A DNA stretch of 64,000 nucleotides from Seminavis robusta (Eukaryota > Bacillariophyta > Bacillariophyceae > Naviculales > Naviculaceae), in contig CAICTM010000011.1 in NCBI GenBank assembly GCA_903772945.1, forward strand, positions 160,334 through 224,333, written 5' to 3'. The notes beneath the pieces are model-generated. The model saw only the letters and a list, made by a program, of their open reading frames with translations, was not told where the DNA came from and did no database searches. Shown here piece by piece: positions 54,168 through 64,000 of this stretch; the stretch's first letter is position 1; every line of letters begins with the position of its first letter. The translations under genes and the position numbers were made by a program.

Positions 54168-55400
54168 TAGTGCAATGACACCCAGCGCTCTTGGTCCAAC
54201 GCAAGCTAGCCTGGTTGCCGATCTCGAGGGGTAGATCACTGTCACCTCATGTTTTGCTTCTCTACTGACAACGAGTCATGGGAGAGTAGGATTCTATTCT
54301 CGCAGCATGAATGGCAAAGAAACACTGTTCAAGTGCCAGGTGAACATAGTTCATTTTCATTTTCGCTGAAACATCCTCTATGAGTTTTCCCCAACAGAGG
54401 TTTTCAAAGACATGGGACCTACAGTTTTGTGTTGCGTGCAGCACGCTCTTGGGAAAACGACAACGCACTAGCTATTCGTTTTACTGAGCGTTTGTTTACA
54501 AAACTGTGAATCGAAGCTTGCATCAACAGCGCAATCTTTTATCCAAACTCTGACTTGCATTTTTAACTAAGACGACGACTCCCTAGCTTTTTGAACAACA
54601 GTCGCAGGCTCAATGCTTCCTTGATCAACGCTTCCTTATCTCCATCCAACCTTGAAGCCCTTTCTAGCTAGTCTTGCCAATAATTTCTCCTTCAAACCAT
54701 CTATCTATGCCCCGAAAAGTCTTCATCACTGGACAGCTTGCTACAAATCGAACGGTGTACCGATACTAGTACCGGTACGGGACGGTTTTTTCAAGCAAGG
54801 CAAACAAAGTTTACTGAAAGATGGACGGCAGGCAACGAGTTGGAAATGGGTGTAAACACAAAAAGAATTCTTATTTTATCCTTAGCGCTAACTACTAGGG
54901 ACTTAGTTTGGGACCAATTCGTGTCTGGATTCAAGTCCAAGGATCCATTCAAGTTGAAGGCCCCGACGAGAAAGCAAAGCAAAAAAGCAAAGACGAACAG
55001 AACTGCAAGAACCAGGTGCAATCTACCTAAATTTCGCATCTGCAAGTCCCTCGTCTACTGCAACAAGAGGGGAGAGGCGCCATCATCCATCCATCAAGAG
55101 GAGGGTGGATACACTCGGCAACAACAAAGTCGATTGCTTCATGCGAGCTAGGATACTCTTAATGCTTGGAAGCTTTGCGGGAACAGAGCTGGAAACCAAG
55201 CCAAATCATTGATTGCATCAAAGTCTTAGTACTGCATCAATCAATCTAATTGTTCTTCTATAGCCCAAGAATGTTGGTGTATCCATTGTCGACTTCTGGT
55301 CTTTGTGTCGAGTAAACAGCATAGTTAGTTGTGTACGCTTTCTACTTATTCCTGGCGGATCCATCCGAGAAGTAAAGTTGGATAGAGAGAAAGAGACGGC
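54168..55400. other. Intergenic region, nothing recognised
   Basis: 1.23 kb between the fusion gene and the Alba gene. Short ORFs (up to 137 codons near 54738-55151) lack any family resemblance. A GTACCGGTAC palindrome is at ~54769-54778. No RNA gene seen. Confidence 0.4.
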
Positions 55401-56226
55401 ATGTCCAAGGAAGAGGCGAGAGGGTACCAACAAGAAGAGAGCACACACCCGCACACACACACACAACAGACCACCACACCAGCACAACGACCCGTTCCGG
55501 GGGTAGAAGACGAAAGTGCTCAAATCGTGAGCGACACCACGTCCAGCGGGATACCGTCACCTGGCACCCCCACCGATGAGCAGAAACCATCAGCCAAATC
55601 AGCAGCTTCGGAAGGGACAACCAGTCAAGACGACCCCACAAACAAACCACGACAAGTTATAGCTGTCAGCGCCTCAAGAGGCCCAGCAGCTTTCTTCAAT
55701 CTTGCTCGGAAGTTCTTGGTGACAGACGAAACATGCGACCTGTCAGCATTAGAAGGAGCAATTGTATCAGCCGTAGACGCAGCACATCTTCTGGAGCGTT
55801 CCAAACTAGCTACCATAATACGGTAAGTGCTGCCCTTGAAAGAACCCAGTCGTGTTTATTGCCCTTGAGCCTGTCTAATTCAACCCTTGCTTGCCTACCT
55901 CACATGCCAGGGTTCAAACTTCATACGTAACCGTAGAACCGAAGCGGCGGAAGCAACAGCAGCAAGCAAGCGGACATGGGGGAGATGAACCGCAACGTGC
56001 GGTGCCTCCTCTTCCAGAGAGTGCAGCTCTGCCGCCAACACAAGGAGCAACAAGACAGAGGGGATCAGGGGCAGCAGGCGGGCGCGAACTAAGACGAGCT
56101 CGAATAGTGATCACCGTAAAGAGAACACAGAGCTATGAACGATGGCTTGAAGAGAACCCACTGCAAGCTATCATTGCAGGAGATGGGGATGATGAAGCCT
56201 CGGCTGAGCCTGTTACAACAGGTTGA
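55401..56226 (+). CDS. Alba-domain nucleic-acid-binding protein, two exons
   Basis: Exons 55401-55822 and 55911-56226 join over an 88-bp intron (donor GTAAGT, acceptor CCAG; phase 2) to 245 residues. The Alba domain begins with RQVIAVSASRGPAAFFNLARK, continues with LSALEGAIVSAVDAAHLLER, LATIIR joined to VQTSYVTVEP across the intron, and after a Gln/Gly/Pro-rich insert ends RARIVITVKRTQSYE. Alba proteins bind RNA or DNA as dimers and act in translation control and RNA storage in protists. The N-terminal ~85 residues are His/Thr/Pro/Ser-rich and probably disordered. The long insert before the last strand is unusual and leaves this strand at the C-terminus. Confidence 0.8.
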
Positions 56227-56876
56227 AGCCTTCCAGCAACTGAAGTCTCTTGTATCATTTCTGCTATTCCAATTCCATGTACAGACATCCGCTCCTCCTT
56301 GAGGGGCACCGCTATACGATGCGTTCAAGTTGGGCCCTTGTCTCCATCCCCGAGCCCTCTCCTTATCATGACTGCCTCCTTCTTCCTACGACAACCGTCG
56401 GAAGCCATGTACAGACAGCATCAAGCTTGAGCAAGCATTGACTATATTATTTCAGCTACTACTAGATCACAGACATAGAGTTTAAAACAGCGATAAGCAC
56501 GATAATCACAAGTTTTGATGCGCAATGAATCCTGTTCTATCTCATCTTACTCGCGGTGTGTGTATTATCCAAGTGCCAAGTGGAGTTGGTGCTGACTGGA
56601 CTGGCAACGAGGATCACCGGGCACGGGGCAAACACGCTCCGAACAACTGCACTCGTAGATTGACTCGACTCAATCGATCAACATTGGATCTTGAAGTTGC
56701 TCAGGTAGGTGGAGATGCCGCGGCAACTTTGTGCAGTTTCGCGGTGCTATCCGTCTTTGGGACGATTTTCTTGAAGGCCTTTAAGGTGTCGATGACACAG
56801 TACACAGTACCTCACGACGCTGGATACCGGTACCACCATGCCACATCATTGGTTCGAGGGGCGTCACATCATCATC
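56227..56876. other. Intergenic region between convergent genes
   Basis: 650 bp between the Alba stop and the ELP1 stop. A 121-codon ORF at 56525-56890 has no domain. A TACCGGTACC palindrome is near 56827. Nothing else recognised. Confidence 0.4.
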
Positions 56877-59800
56877 TTAAAGCATGGTAAACACATCGTG
56901 GAGTGTGGCAGCAAGCTTCGGGCAACCCAGTCCAGCAACTGCTTCTTCGCATGGTAGAGACACGGGGATCTTGTTGACGTCCCGTGGAGCGTTCGCCCTT
57001 TCAACGTGCGTCTGTTGGATTCTATCACTAAAGTCTAAATAGCACCTGTATAGCTCTCTTGCAGATTCAAAAGAGCGCCCGGTCTGGGCGAGGAACTCGA
57101 TAGTAGAGTAGATGACAGCTGCAAACTCGTCGTCCACGCAACTTGATCGCATCGTGTCTACCAGACTCTTGAGCTCCTCAGCACTACCGGGCTGTATTCT
57201 GTTCTTGCAAGGTTTCTTCTTTTTCTTCTTCTTCTTCTTTTGGCTCTTGCCGCCCATCGCGTTGAACTTCGACTTGTGTCGGGTGTCTTCTTCTCTACCT
57301 GAAATGCTGAATGAGTTTGCAGACTTGATGCTGATGACACTAGACAAACTCCCTGTGCTGGAAGTGCTGTGCATGCTCAAGTTGGAAACGTTGGAAGCCA
57401 CAGAGAAGACACTGCCGGTATCCTGGTGGTCCGGCATCTGGGCTTCGTCGTTCTCCCCCGAACGCACAGCGTCCTTTCGGAGCTCCAACACTTCTCCATA
57501 CCGTAGGTTAGCGGTAAGATACGATGCCTTGCGTTCGTCCAAATCTTCCTTTGCCGTCTGGACGAAAGCGACAGCTGCTTCCACACACCTCTCAAACAAG
57601 TCCGATCGCCCGTGCAGGGTAGCAACTCGACACCCTTCACTCCAAGACCAACCTTGGATCCAAAGCTCCAACGCACCATCCAGATCCCCTCCGTAGTCGA
57701 GCAGTATCCTGGCAGCATCGCCAAAGTCGAATCGGCACCCATACTGGTTTTCTGATGCCAAAGCAATTCCACTGGCAATCTCCGAAGCCGCTGTCTTTCG
57801 TTCTTGCTCGGCCGCTTCGTCTGATTGCCCGTTTTGCTCAAAGGCAAGCGTGAAGAAACATCGCCAGTTCTTTGCTGCTCGGGCCGCGCGTTTGGCTCGT
57901 TCAATGTCGACTGGGACCGTGGCAAGGAAGACAGTCAATGCTGATGCCGCCTTGCCTTCTGCCAACAGATTGTCGCCAAGTGAAGACATGATCAACCGTT
58001 TCTTTGCCTCGTCGTTATCGAAGAGGGTTAGCCCAACACTGTGCAGGTTGTGGGCGCTGATAAGACTCATACAATTCTCGAATTCGTTCCCCACTGGCAG
58101 GGCTTCGTCGCTTTTGTTGATTTGGGTTGGTTCAATTCCATCCAAACACTCTGAACGCAATCCAGACTCGAAGACATTCTGCAAGGCTTTTTCGTATCGT
58201 TTCAATCGCATGTCCACTTCATACCGGGCATAGTATTCTGGTAACGACCGCAGACGCTTTAAAAGCGGCAAGTAGACCTAAAAGTAGAGCGTCAAGCGTG
58301 AGTATGGTATCTCGTCTCGCACAGCTGATGGCCGCAGAGGTGCAGCACCCACCAATCAAAGAGATGCCTTTTAAATTCATCGAACAAATGCTACATACCT
58401 TTGGATCCATCTGAGAGTTTCTCGCACACGCTCGGGCAACGTCAAAGTCATACAGCCCAAGCCCGACATTAAAGATGAGCTCATGGTCTGCAAGAAAAGC
58501 CAAGTATTGAATGGAGCTCTGGGCGACATCCGAAAACAAAGGCGGCTTCTTTGACGGGATGGCTTGTTGCTTTGACTTTGCAATGGCGTTCTCCTTGATG
58601 AGTGTAAGTGCCTCCTCCAGCTTTGGTGGCGTCTCCCTGGCAAATGTGGTCAAGACTGGGAGCAGGAAGTGCCCATCCTCAATCTTTTTTCCTCCCTCAA
58701 GTTCGCCGTCTTGCTCGGCTTTCAACATGAGAGCTCGTAGTTTCGAGCACACTTGATTCACCTTATTAGCAAATTCAAATGATGTCTTTGCCTCGGCATC
58801 GTTCTGGGGCAGGACATCGAGCCAAGGAGGAATGATGTATTGCGCCTGTGTGCTGTCCCAGTTTTGCAGGCAGGATATGAAAAGATTCAAGTGATCAATG
58901 ACCTTGACTTGAGTCAAAAACAGCGAAAGGTCCTCGTCTAGAAACTTTCTCGGATTCAAGTCAACAATGAGGTTAAGGTTCACTTTTTGTCGTCTCATCA
59001 TGGAAAAGGCTTCCCCATAACAGCTCTTCGAAATTTTCTCCATGACATATCGAAGAATCAGAGCACGTGGGTAAATCCCCTCGAGGTTACCTCGAGGCAT
59101 TTGAAGGACTGCCATGGGTGATCCTGGGAGGATAGCAACCAACCGTGCGCCTCGCTCTACGCTGCGCGGCTCGTAGCCAAGCACAATGTTTTGATCAGAT
59201 CCCATGAGTGAATCAAACTTTTGCAAGTCTTTTAGTGGCAAAAACCGCAGTTGCGACCTCGGACCGTCGGCAGCGACAAACGCCAGATACTGGTGTGTTG
59301 CCGACACGAAGAATGATGACACAGCATCTGCCAGTAGCAGGTCATGATAGAATAGCCGTGACCTGGATGAGAGACCAAACACGAGCGGCATTGTTTCCTC
59401 TTCTCCGAGGCCTCCCGTGAGAAGAGCAGTGTCCTTGAGTCCAGCAATCCACGAGCACGGCTCCATGAATTCTTGCCCTACGATTGGGTTGAGTTGCCCG
59501 GATTCAACCTCAAACTCGAAGAGTTTCCCATCTTCCAGTTCCAGCAATGCCCCTGTAGGAGAGTCTACCCATGGCGCCATACTCAATACCCTTTGATCGA
59601 GTGCAATCACATTGTCGGAGAGAGACAGTGACGCCGTCGTATTTTCGCCTTCAGTTGTCCAATTAATGGTAAGACTCCTCAGGCTTTCCGCTGTTTCATT
59701 GGCGGGTGCGCAAGCCACAGCGAGCAATGTGATGGACGTGCTGGTCTGCTGAACCATGGCAAATGACCGCAACGTGGTCCAGTCCACCCCCTGCAAATCC

Positions 59801-61239
59801 CGGAGGCTGGCTTTTGCGACGACCGCTGGAGCCGTGTATCGTGTTCGCCCGTTGATTGTTGTCAGAGGATTCCCGAGAAGAACGACCGAGCCATCCGATA
59901 GGCAGACCACGGACGACACTGGGTGGGTTGCATCTTTGGAAAACAGGAGTTGGCAGATTGGACTGTCCATGACCACGTGGAACGCCGACATGGGAGGTGG
60001 AACGATGGCCCGGTCCAGGGCCGTCATGTGGAGAGCAGCCCCATCCACAACATGCGCCATACAAGTGTTTGGCGCCATGATTTGAACATTGCTGGGATGC
60101 CAAAGGAACTCGTATTCGTGATATTTCAAGCTATCCTGGAACAACACCAATAGCAGATTGGGTTTTTCTTGGTGAAACATCACCTTGGCAACTTTGTTGT
60201 CATGGCGAATCTCCTGTTTGAGATACCAATGATAATTGCTGCGATGCCACACTTGCACCTTGTCCACTCCCCCCTCTTCTCTCAGTGACACTGCCAGCAT
60301 ATCCGATTCGACATTCCACGCTAATCCTCGCACGTGTGTGGTTGCTGCATTCTTTTCTCGCAAGAGAAACTCTCGATGTCGATTGCCATTGGGTTCGAAG
60401 AATATAATTTGAATGCCCTTTTTTCCTTTTCTCTGTGCCGCTGCCAAGAGTTGAGAGCATCCGGCTCCTGCCCAACCAATACCCGCCGATGCCATCATGT
60501 TGGGCACCAGTTTGCCACTGCCATCCTCCATTTGTCCAATGCCATGAAATTGTAGATTGTCTCGTTTGTAGATTCTGACTTTTCGCATACTGTCGGACAT
60601 ATCCACTGTGGAGAGAGCGACATAGGCTCCGTCCGGTCTCCAGCACATGGATACCTTGGAATCAGCCGATTTTTCTTGTTCGGAGGGAATATGAGCTGGA
60701 ATGTTGACTTCGGCCAGGACATCCCACTGAGCATTCATCAATAAGAGTGCCGAATTTCTTTTCGTAGTTTCTTCTTCTTCTGGTTCCGAAAAAGTCAAGA
60801 GACACAGCAATTCACCATCGGGAGAAAAGGCTCCCGTTTGCAACCCATGTTCAAATTCCCCCACCAGCTCGGCTTGTCCACTGGTGGGATCGACCGTGAC
60901 AATGGCGCCATTGTGGGAAAGACAGACCAGCAAGAGTTCATTTCCGGAATCGACATAGGAAAGATCGAACCACTCTCCACCGGGATTTTCACACAATTGA
61001 TCCAGAGGCGCAATCCATTCGGGTTTATTGTTATTGTTGCTGCTGTCCTTATTATTATTATTGTGTACTTTGAGCAAAAAGCCATCGTTGGTCAAGACAA
61101 AACTGCTGGAACCATCGGAAAACCCATCCGACACGGTCTGGAAAATATCCACGGCATGGCGACCGTTGGGACCAGGAGGAGCCAACTCTGGCAACTCAAT
61201 CTCCCGTCGAGACTCTCCAACTAAAGCAAGGTTTCTCAT
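56877..61239 (-). CDS. ELP1: Elongator complex subunit 1 (ELP1/IKAP), two exons
   Basis: Exons 58399-61239 and 56877-58277, joined in phase 0 over a 121-bp GTATGT...TTAG intron, give 1413 residues, close to the usual ~1300-1350. The N-terminus (MRNLALVGESRREIEL) and WD40 half (VSMCWRPDGAYVALSTVD, VRGLAWNVESDMLAVS, YHWYLKQEIRH) are ELP1-like. The junction restores MDPKVYLPLLKRLRSLPEYY and the following DMRLKRYEKAL, the conserved ELP1 helical segment. The C-terminal TPR-like part includes a K-rich stretch (KKKKKKKKKPCKNR), matching the basic tRNA-binding region of the family. Elongator carries out the carboxymethyl step of wobble-uridine tRNA modification. An Asn/Lys/Asp-rich insert interrupts the first propeller. 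Confidence 0.93.
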
Positions 61240-61517
61240 TATTTATTGCATGAATTGATACCGTACGGTAGCCTAATATGGTACCACTGGAGAGATGAAG
61301 GAGAAGAATGATTGCGCTTGCTTTCTTGCTTGTTTTTTGGACCTGTTTGTGGTGGGGATTGATCACGTTTGGATCCGTGAATGATATCTTTTCTATCGTT
61401 TGCTGAAGGCCAAAGCAAAGCAAAACGGCAAAGCGCAAAACGCAAAACACGACCAACCTTATACAACCCAACACGCACTGCCTCCCTACGTGTTCTTACT
61501 ATACCATTATCCGCATC

Positions 61518-62772
61518 ATGTCTACTAGTAGTGAGCCTTGCCAAGAGAAGCAGAAATGGTCCCCTCCAGATCTGCAGTTTTTGGTGGACCAGAAGGAGCT
61601 TTGGATTGGCCAGGTTCTTCCTTGTCTGGGCATGGGACAGTTTGCCTTTGTTGGCAGTGTCAACAAGCAGTGGAAGCAGCTTTATCAAGAATTCTGTGAC
61701 ACTGTGAAGGAGCCTCCACTCGTGCCAGCAGAGTGGCCCAAAGAAAATCGCCCAACAAACTACAGAGATACATATTACTCAGCAGCATTCTACAATGTAT
61801 CCACTGCTGAATACTGGCACAAATACAATCAAAACTCAGGGAAGTTCCCTCGGCACCATAAGGTTTGCACCGCAATTGCCAAAGTGGGGTCGCTGCCAGT
61901 GATGCAATGGGCACGAAAAAATGGATTTCCATGGGCAAGAAAAAATGGATTTCCATGGGACAAAGACACCTGTTATGCTGCGGCCGAGGGTGGCCATTTG
62001 GACGTCCTGAAATGGGCTCGTGGAGATGGCTGCCCATGGGACAAGGAGGCTTGTGAAAATGCTGCTCGAAATGGGCATTTGGAACTTCTGCAATGGGCTC
62101 TTGACCAGGGCTGCCCATGGGATGCTTCGGTATGTGCTGCGGCCGCCGGCGGTGCATATCTTGAAATGGCTGCACGAGAAGGGATGTCCATGGGATCCAT
62201 CGGTTTGTGCTGCCGCCGCCCGTGGCGGACATCTGCATATCTTGAAATGGCTGCATGAGAATGGATGCCCATGGAATCCTTCAACATGTGCCGATGCTGC
62301 GGCGGGAGGTCATTTGGATGTATTGAAGTATGCCCGTGAGGATGGCTGTCCATGGAATTGTTCAACATGTTCTTATGCCGCATGGGGAGGCCACCTGAAT
62401 ATCCTGATATATGCCCATTCTCATCGGTGTCCACGGGATGAAACTACCGATACCTGTTGTGGTGCTGCCTTGGGTGGCCATTTGGAAGTCTTGAAATGGG
62501 CCAGAGAAAAATTTTGTCCATGGAATACCTGGACATGCGCTTTGGCTCCCAAGGGCGGTCATTTGGAAGTTCTGAAATGGGCCCATGATAATGGGTGTGA
62601 ATGGGACTCAAAGACATGTTCCTATGCTGCCGAGGGTGGGCATTTGGAGGTCCTGAAATATGCCCGTGAGAACAACTGCCCATGGGATCATAGGACCATC
62701 GTAGGTGCATCTGCCTATATGCGCCAGGATGTTCTTAACTGGGCACGAGAAAACGGCTGCCCTGAAGGATGA
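61518..62772 (+). pseudogene. Second F-box-like/ankyrin-like repeat gene with a frameshift
   Basis: Starts MSTSSEPCQEKQKW. An F-box-like segment (WIGQVLPCLGMGQFAFVGSV) closely parallels that of the gene at 40-41.6 kb, followed by CPWD..TC..AA..GHL..LKWA-type repeats. The first frame is lost near 62147-62155 and stops at 62258; the repeats go on in another frame to 62772. Compared with the next unit (62193-62260), the broken unit lacks exactly 8 nt: CGT, and ACATC before TGCATATC. There is also a 24-bp tandem duplication (ARKNGFPW twice) at about 61913-61960. Decaying gene, or haplotype or assembly difference. Confidence 0.75.
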
Positions 62773-63209
62773 ACTGGCAATCTGCCTGGGTATGTAGCCA
62801 ACACTGGATAGTGAAGTTTGCTGTCCTTACAGAAAAAATACCTGCCCATATACCTGGCAGCACAATTTCCGTACAGCCGTATAGTGTACCAGACATCCCA
62901 TCGCATTTTGCGCAAGTCAGCTCTGATATAGCTGGACCAGGTCTCTTTCCCCCTGCCGTCCTCTTCTAGGTTCGAAACAAACTACTTCCCAACAGTCTTC
63001 TCTTAGACGTACATTCCAAAAGGACTTGACCTTGCGGCCTGTCCTCTTCCTTACAGGTACTTCTACCCTCCCACTTTCCAATCCTGAAAGGATGACAGTA
63101 CCACAGTGCAGCTTAACAGACTCGTTATTAATATTTTTATTCACCAATGTAGAAAGTGCTGCGGGACGTGCCAAAACCAGGACGAATCACCCGTGCCACG
63201 AAGTCAACA
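62773..63209. other. Intergenic region between convergent genes
   Basis: 437 bp. No gene, RNA or repeat recognised. Confidence 0.35.
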
Positions 63210-63880
63210 TTACGAGAAGCGAGACACGATGGATCCAAGGTACGGCACACTGGTAATGTCACCAACAGCCGCAAGGGCTGGCGTTTTCTTGAACATTGCC
63301 GAGACGGCAGCATCGACTTCCTTGTCCGAAATAGCATCGTATGCCGCGATAACACCGGCGGCACCGGCAAAAGTGCCGGTCTCGACCACCGATGCCGTCA
63401 TGGCTTCTGCCAAAGACTTGCTACCTCCATCAAGAGCAAAGAGAGCCTCTGCCTTGGCTAGAACCTTGGCACGTGCTACGAGTTCAGGTCCAGCACTGGT
63501 AACCGCCGTACTCAGGGTATCCACCAGCTCCCCCGTAGATGTACCGCCAGCATAGACACCAACGAGACCTTTGGAGCTAAAGCCCGTGACGCCTGAAGCA
63601 GCCCCCGACAACTGGAAGCAATGCTTGACGACACTCAAAAGAGCCGAAGAGGCAGACGTACCATCAAAGGCAAGTGCAACGTGTGCGTATCCACTTGGCA
63701 CGGCCAGTCGGCTTTCTCCACCCAAATAAGTAAGGGAAGCTGCAGCATCCGGAGTTCCAGCAGGCGATTCGGAAAATCCTTCTTCAATTGCCTTGACGAA
63801 TGATGCATGATCGGCAACACCCGTGACAGCCAAAACGGCTCCGTTCACACCGTAGGCACGGCTGCGAAATGATTGAATTT
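63210..63880 (-). CDS. Peptidase M16-type mitochondrial complex III core subunit, C-terminal part (partial)
   Basis: About 223 C-terminal residues, probably one exon that begins at an acceptor (CTTGGCAG, 63881-63888) after a pyrimidine-rich tract; upstream exons lie outside the window or near its edge. Family character: AVTGVADHASFVKAIEEGF (end of the first M16 half), YLGGESRLAVPSGYAHVALAF (start of the second half), FSSKGLVGVYAGG and the helical tail DAISDKEVDAAVSAMFKKTPALAAVGD. This fits ubiquinol-cytochrome c reductase core protein 2 better than core 1 or processing peptidase beta, but the diagnostic zinc-motif region is not in the window. Position of the first coding base is therefore open. 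Confidence 0.75.
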
Positions 63881-64000
63881 CTGCCAAGCCAACCGAAGAT
63901 GCCGAGTGAGGGGAGAGAAGAGAGAAGTTTCTGACCGCTGGATGCTGGTGTCGAAAATTGCATAATACTTGTAATAGACTTAGTATAGTAGTAGGATGAA

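Noticed and set aside
54738-55151. 137-codon ORF between the fusion gene and Alba
   Set aside because: No recognisable domain, and a composition unlike the neighbouring real genes.

Overview
The window looks like nuclear DNA of a diatom, most likely a repeat-rich pennate species. Three things point that way. Genes carry short GT-AG introns (61-192 bp). Several products have ER-type signal peptides running into ASAF-like plastid presequences (chorismate synthase, a small basic protein, a DMT transporter). The repertoire is eukaryotic (VPS13, ELP1, ACBP, an ABHD17-like hydrolase, ENT, Alba, a mitochondrial M16 core subunit) mixed with families typical of stramenopile genomes. No rRNA, tRNA or CRISPR was recognised.

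Layout. 0.3-12.1 kb: a Cys-rich zinc-ribbon-like protein (-), a one-TM coiled-coil protein (+), acyl-CoA-binding protein (+), a secreted rhodanese-DUF6174 protein (-) with a truncated upstream duplicate, plastid chorismate synthase (+, 2 exons) and a small plastid-targeted basic protein (-, 2 exons). 12.4-16.9 kb: a mobile-element island holding a 488-bp mariner-like MITE and a ~3.35-kb hAT-like non-autonomous element. The latter contains an inverted-repeat-bounded GGAGACGA array, a six-copy ~172-bp tandem array and a 417-bp insertion with its own 5-bp target duplication. 17.2-31.9 kb: a PH-domain protein (+), a divergent pair (DUF3626-like, -; macrodomain-like, +) and a nine-exon VPS13 gene (-) that includes a 17-nt microexon. 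33.1-50 kb: an ankyrin-repeat protein (+), a bisphosphate-nucleotidase-type phosphatase (-), an ABHD17-like hydrolase (-, 3 exons), a frameshifted ankyrin-like/F-box-like gene (-), a plastid DMT transporter (+, 2 exons), an ENT nucleoside transporter (-), a helix-hairpin-helix protein lacking catalytic residues (+) and a five-exon TPR protein (-). 50.2-64 kb: an intronless 1329-residue fusion of cobyrinate a,c-diamide synthase, BtuF-like, kelch and DUF5522 modules (+), an Alba protein (+, 2 exons), ELP1 (-, 2 exons), a second frameshifted ankyrin-like gene (+) and the C-terminal part of a mitochondrial complex III core/M16 subunit (-, running off the edge).

The neighbours do not form a pathway. 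The most unusual coding finding is the corrinoid-related four-module fusion at 50.2-54.2 kb. The most unusual non-coding finding is the nested transposon at 13.5-16.9 kb, whose boundaries can be read directly from target-site duplications. Exon structures were derived by hand from splice motifs, reading-frame phase and protein-family continuity. They have not been checked against transcripts.
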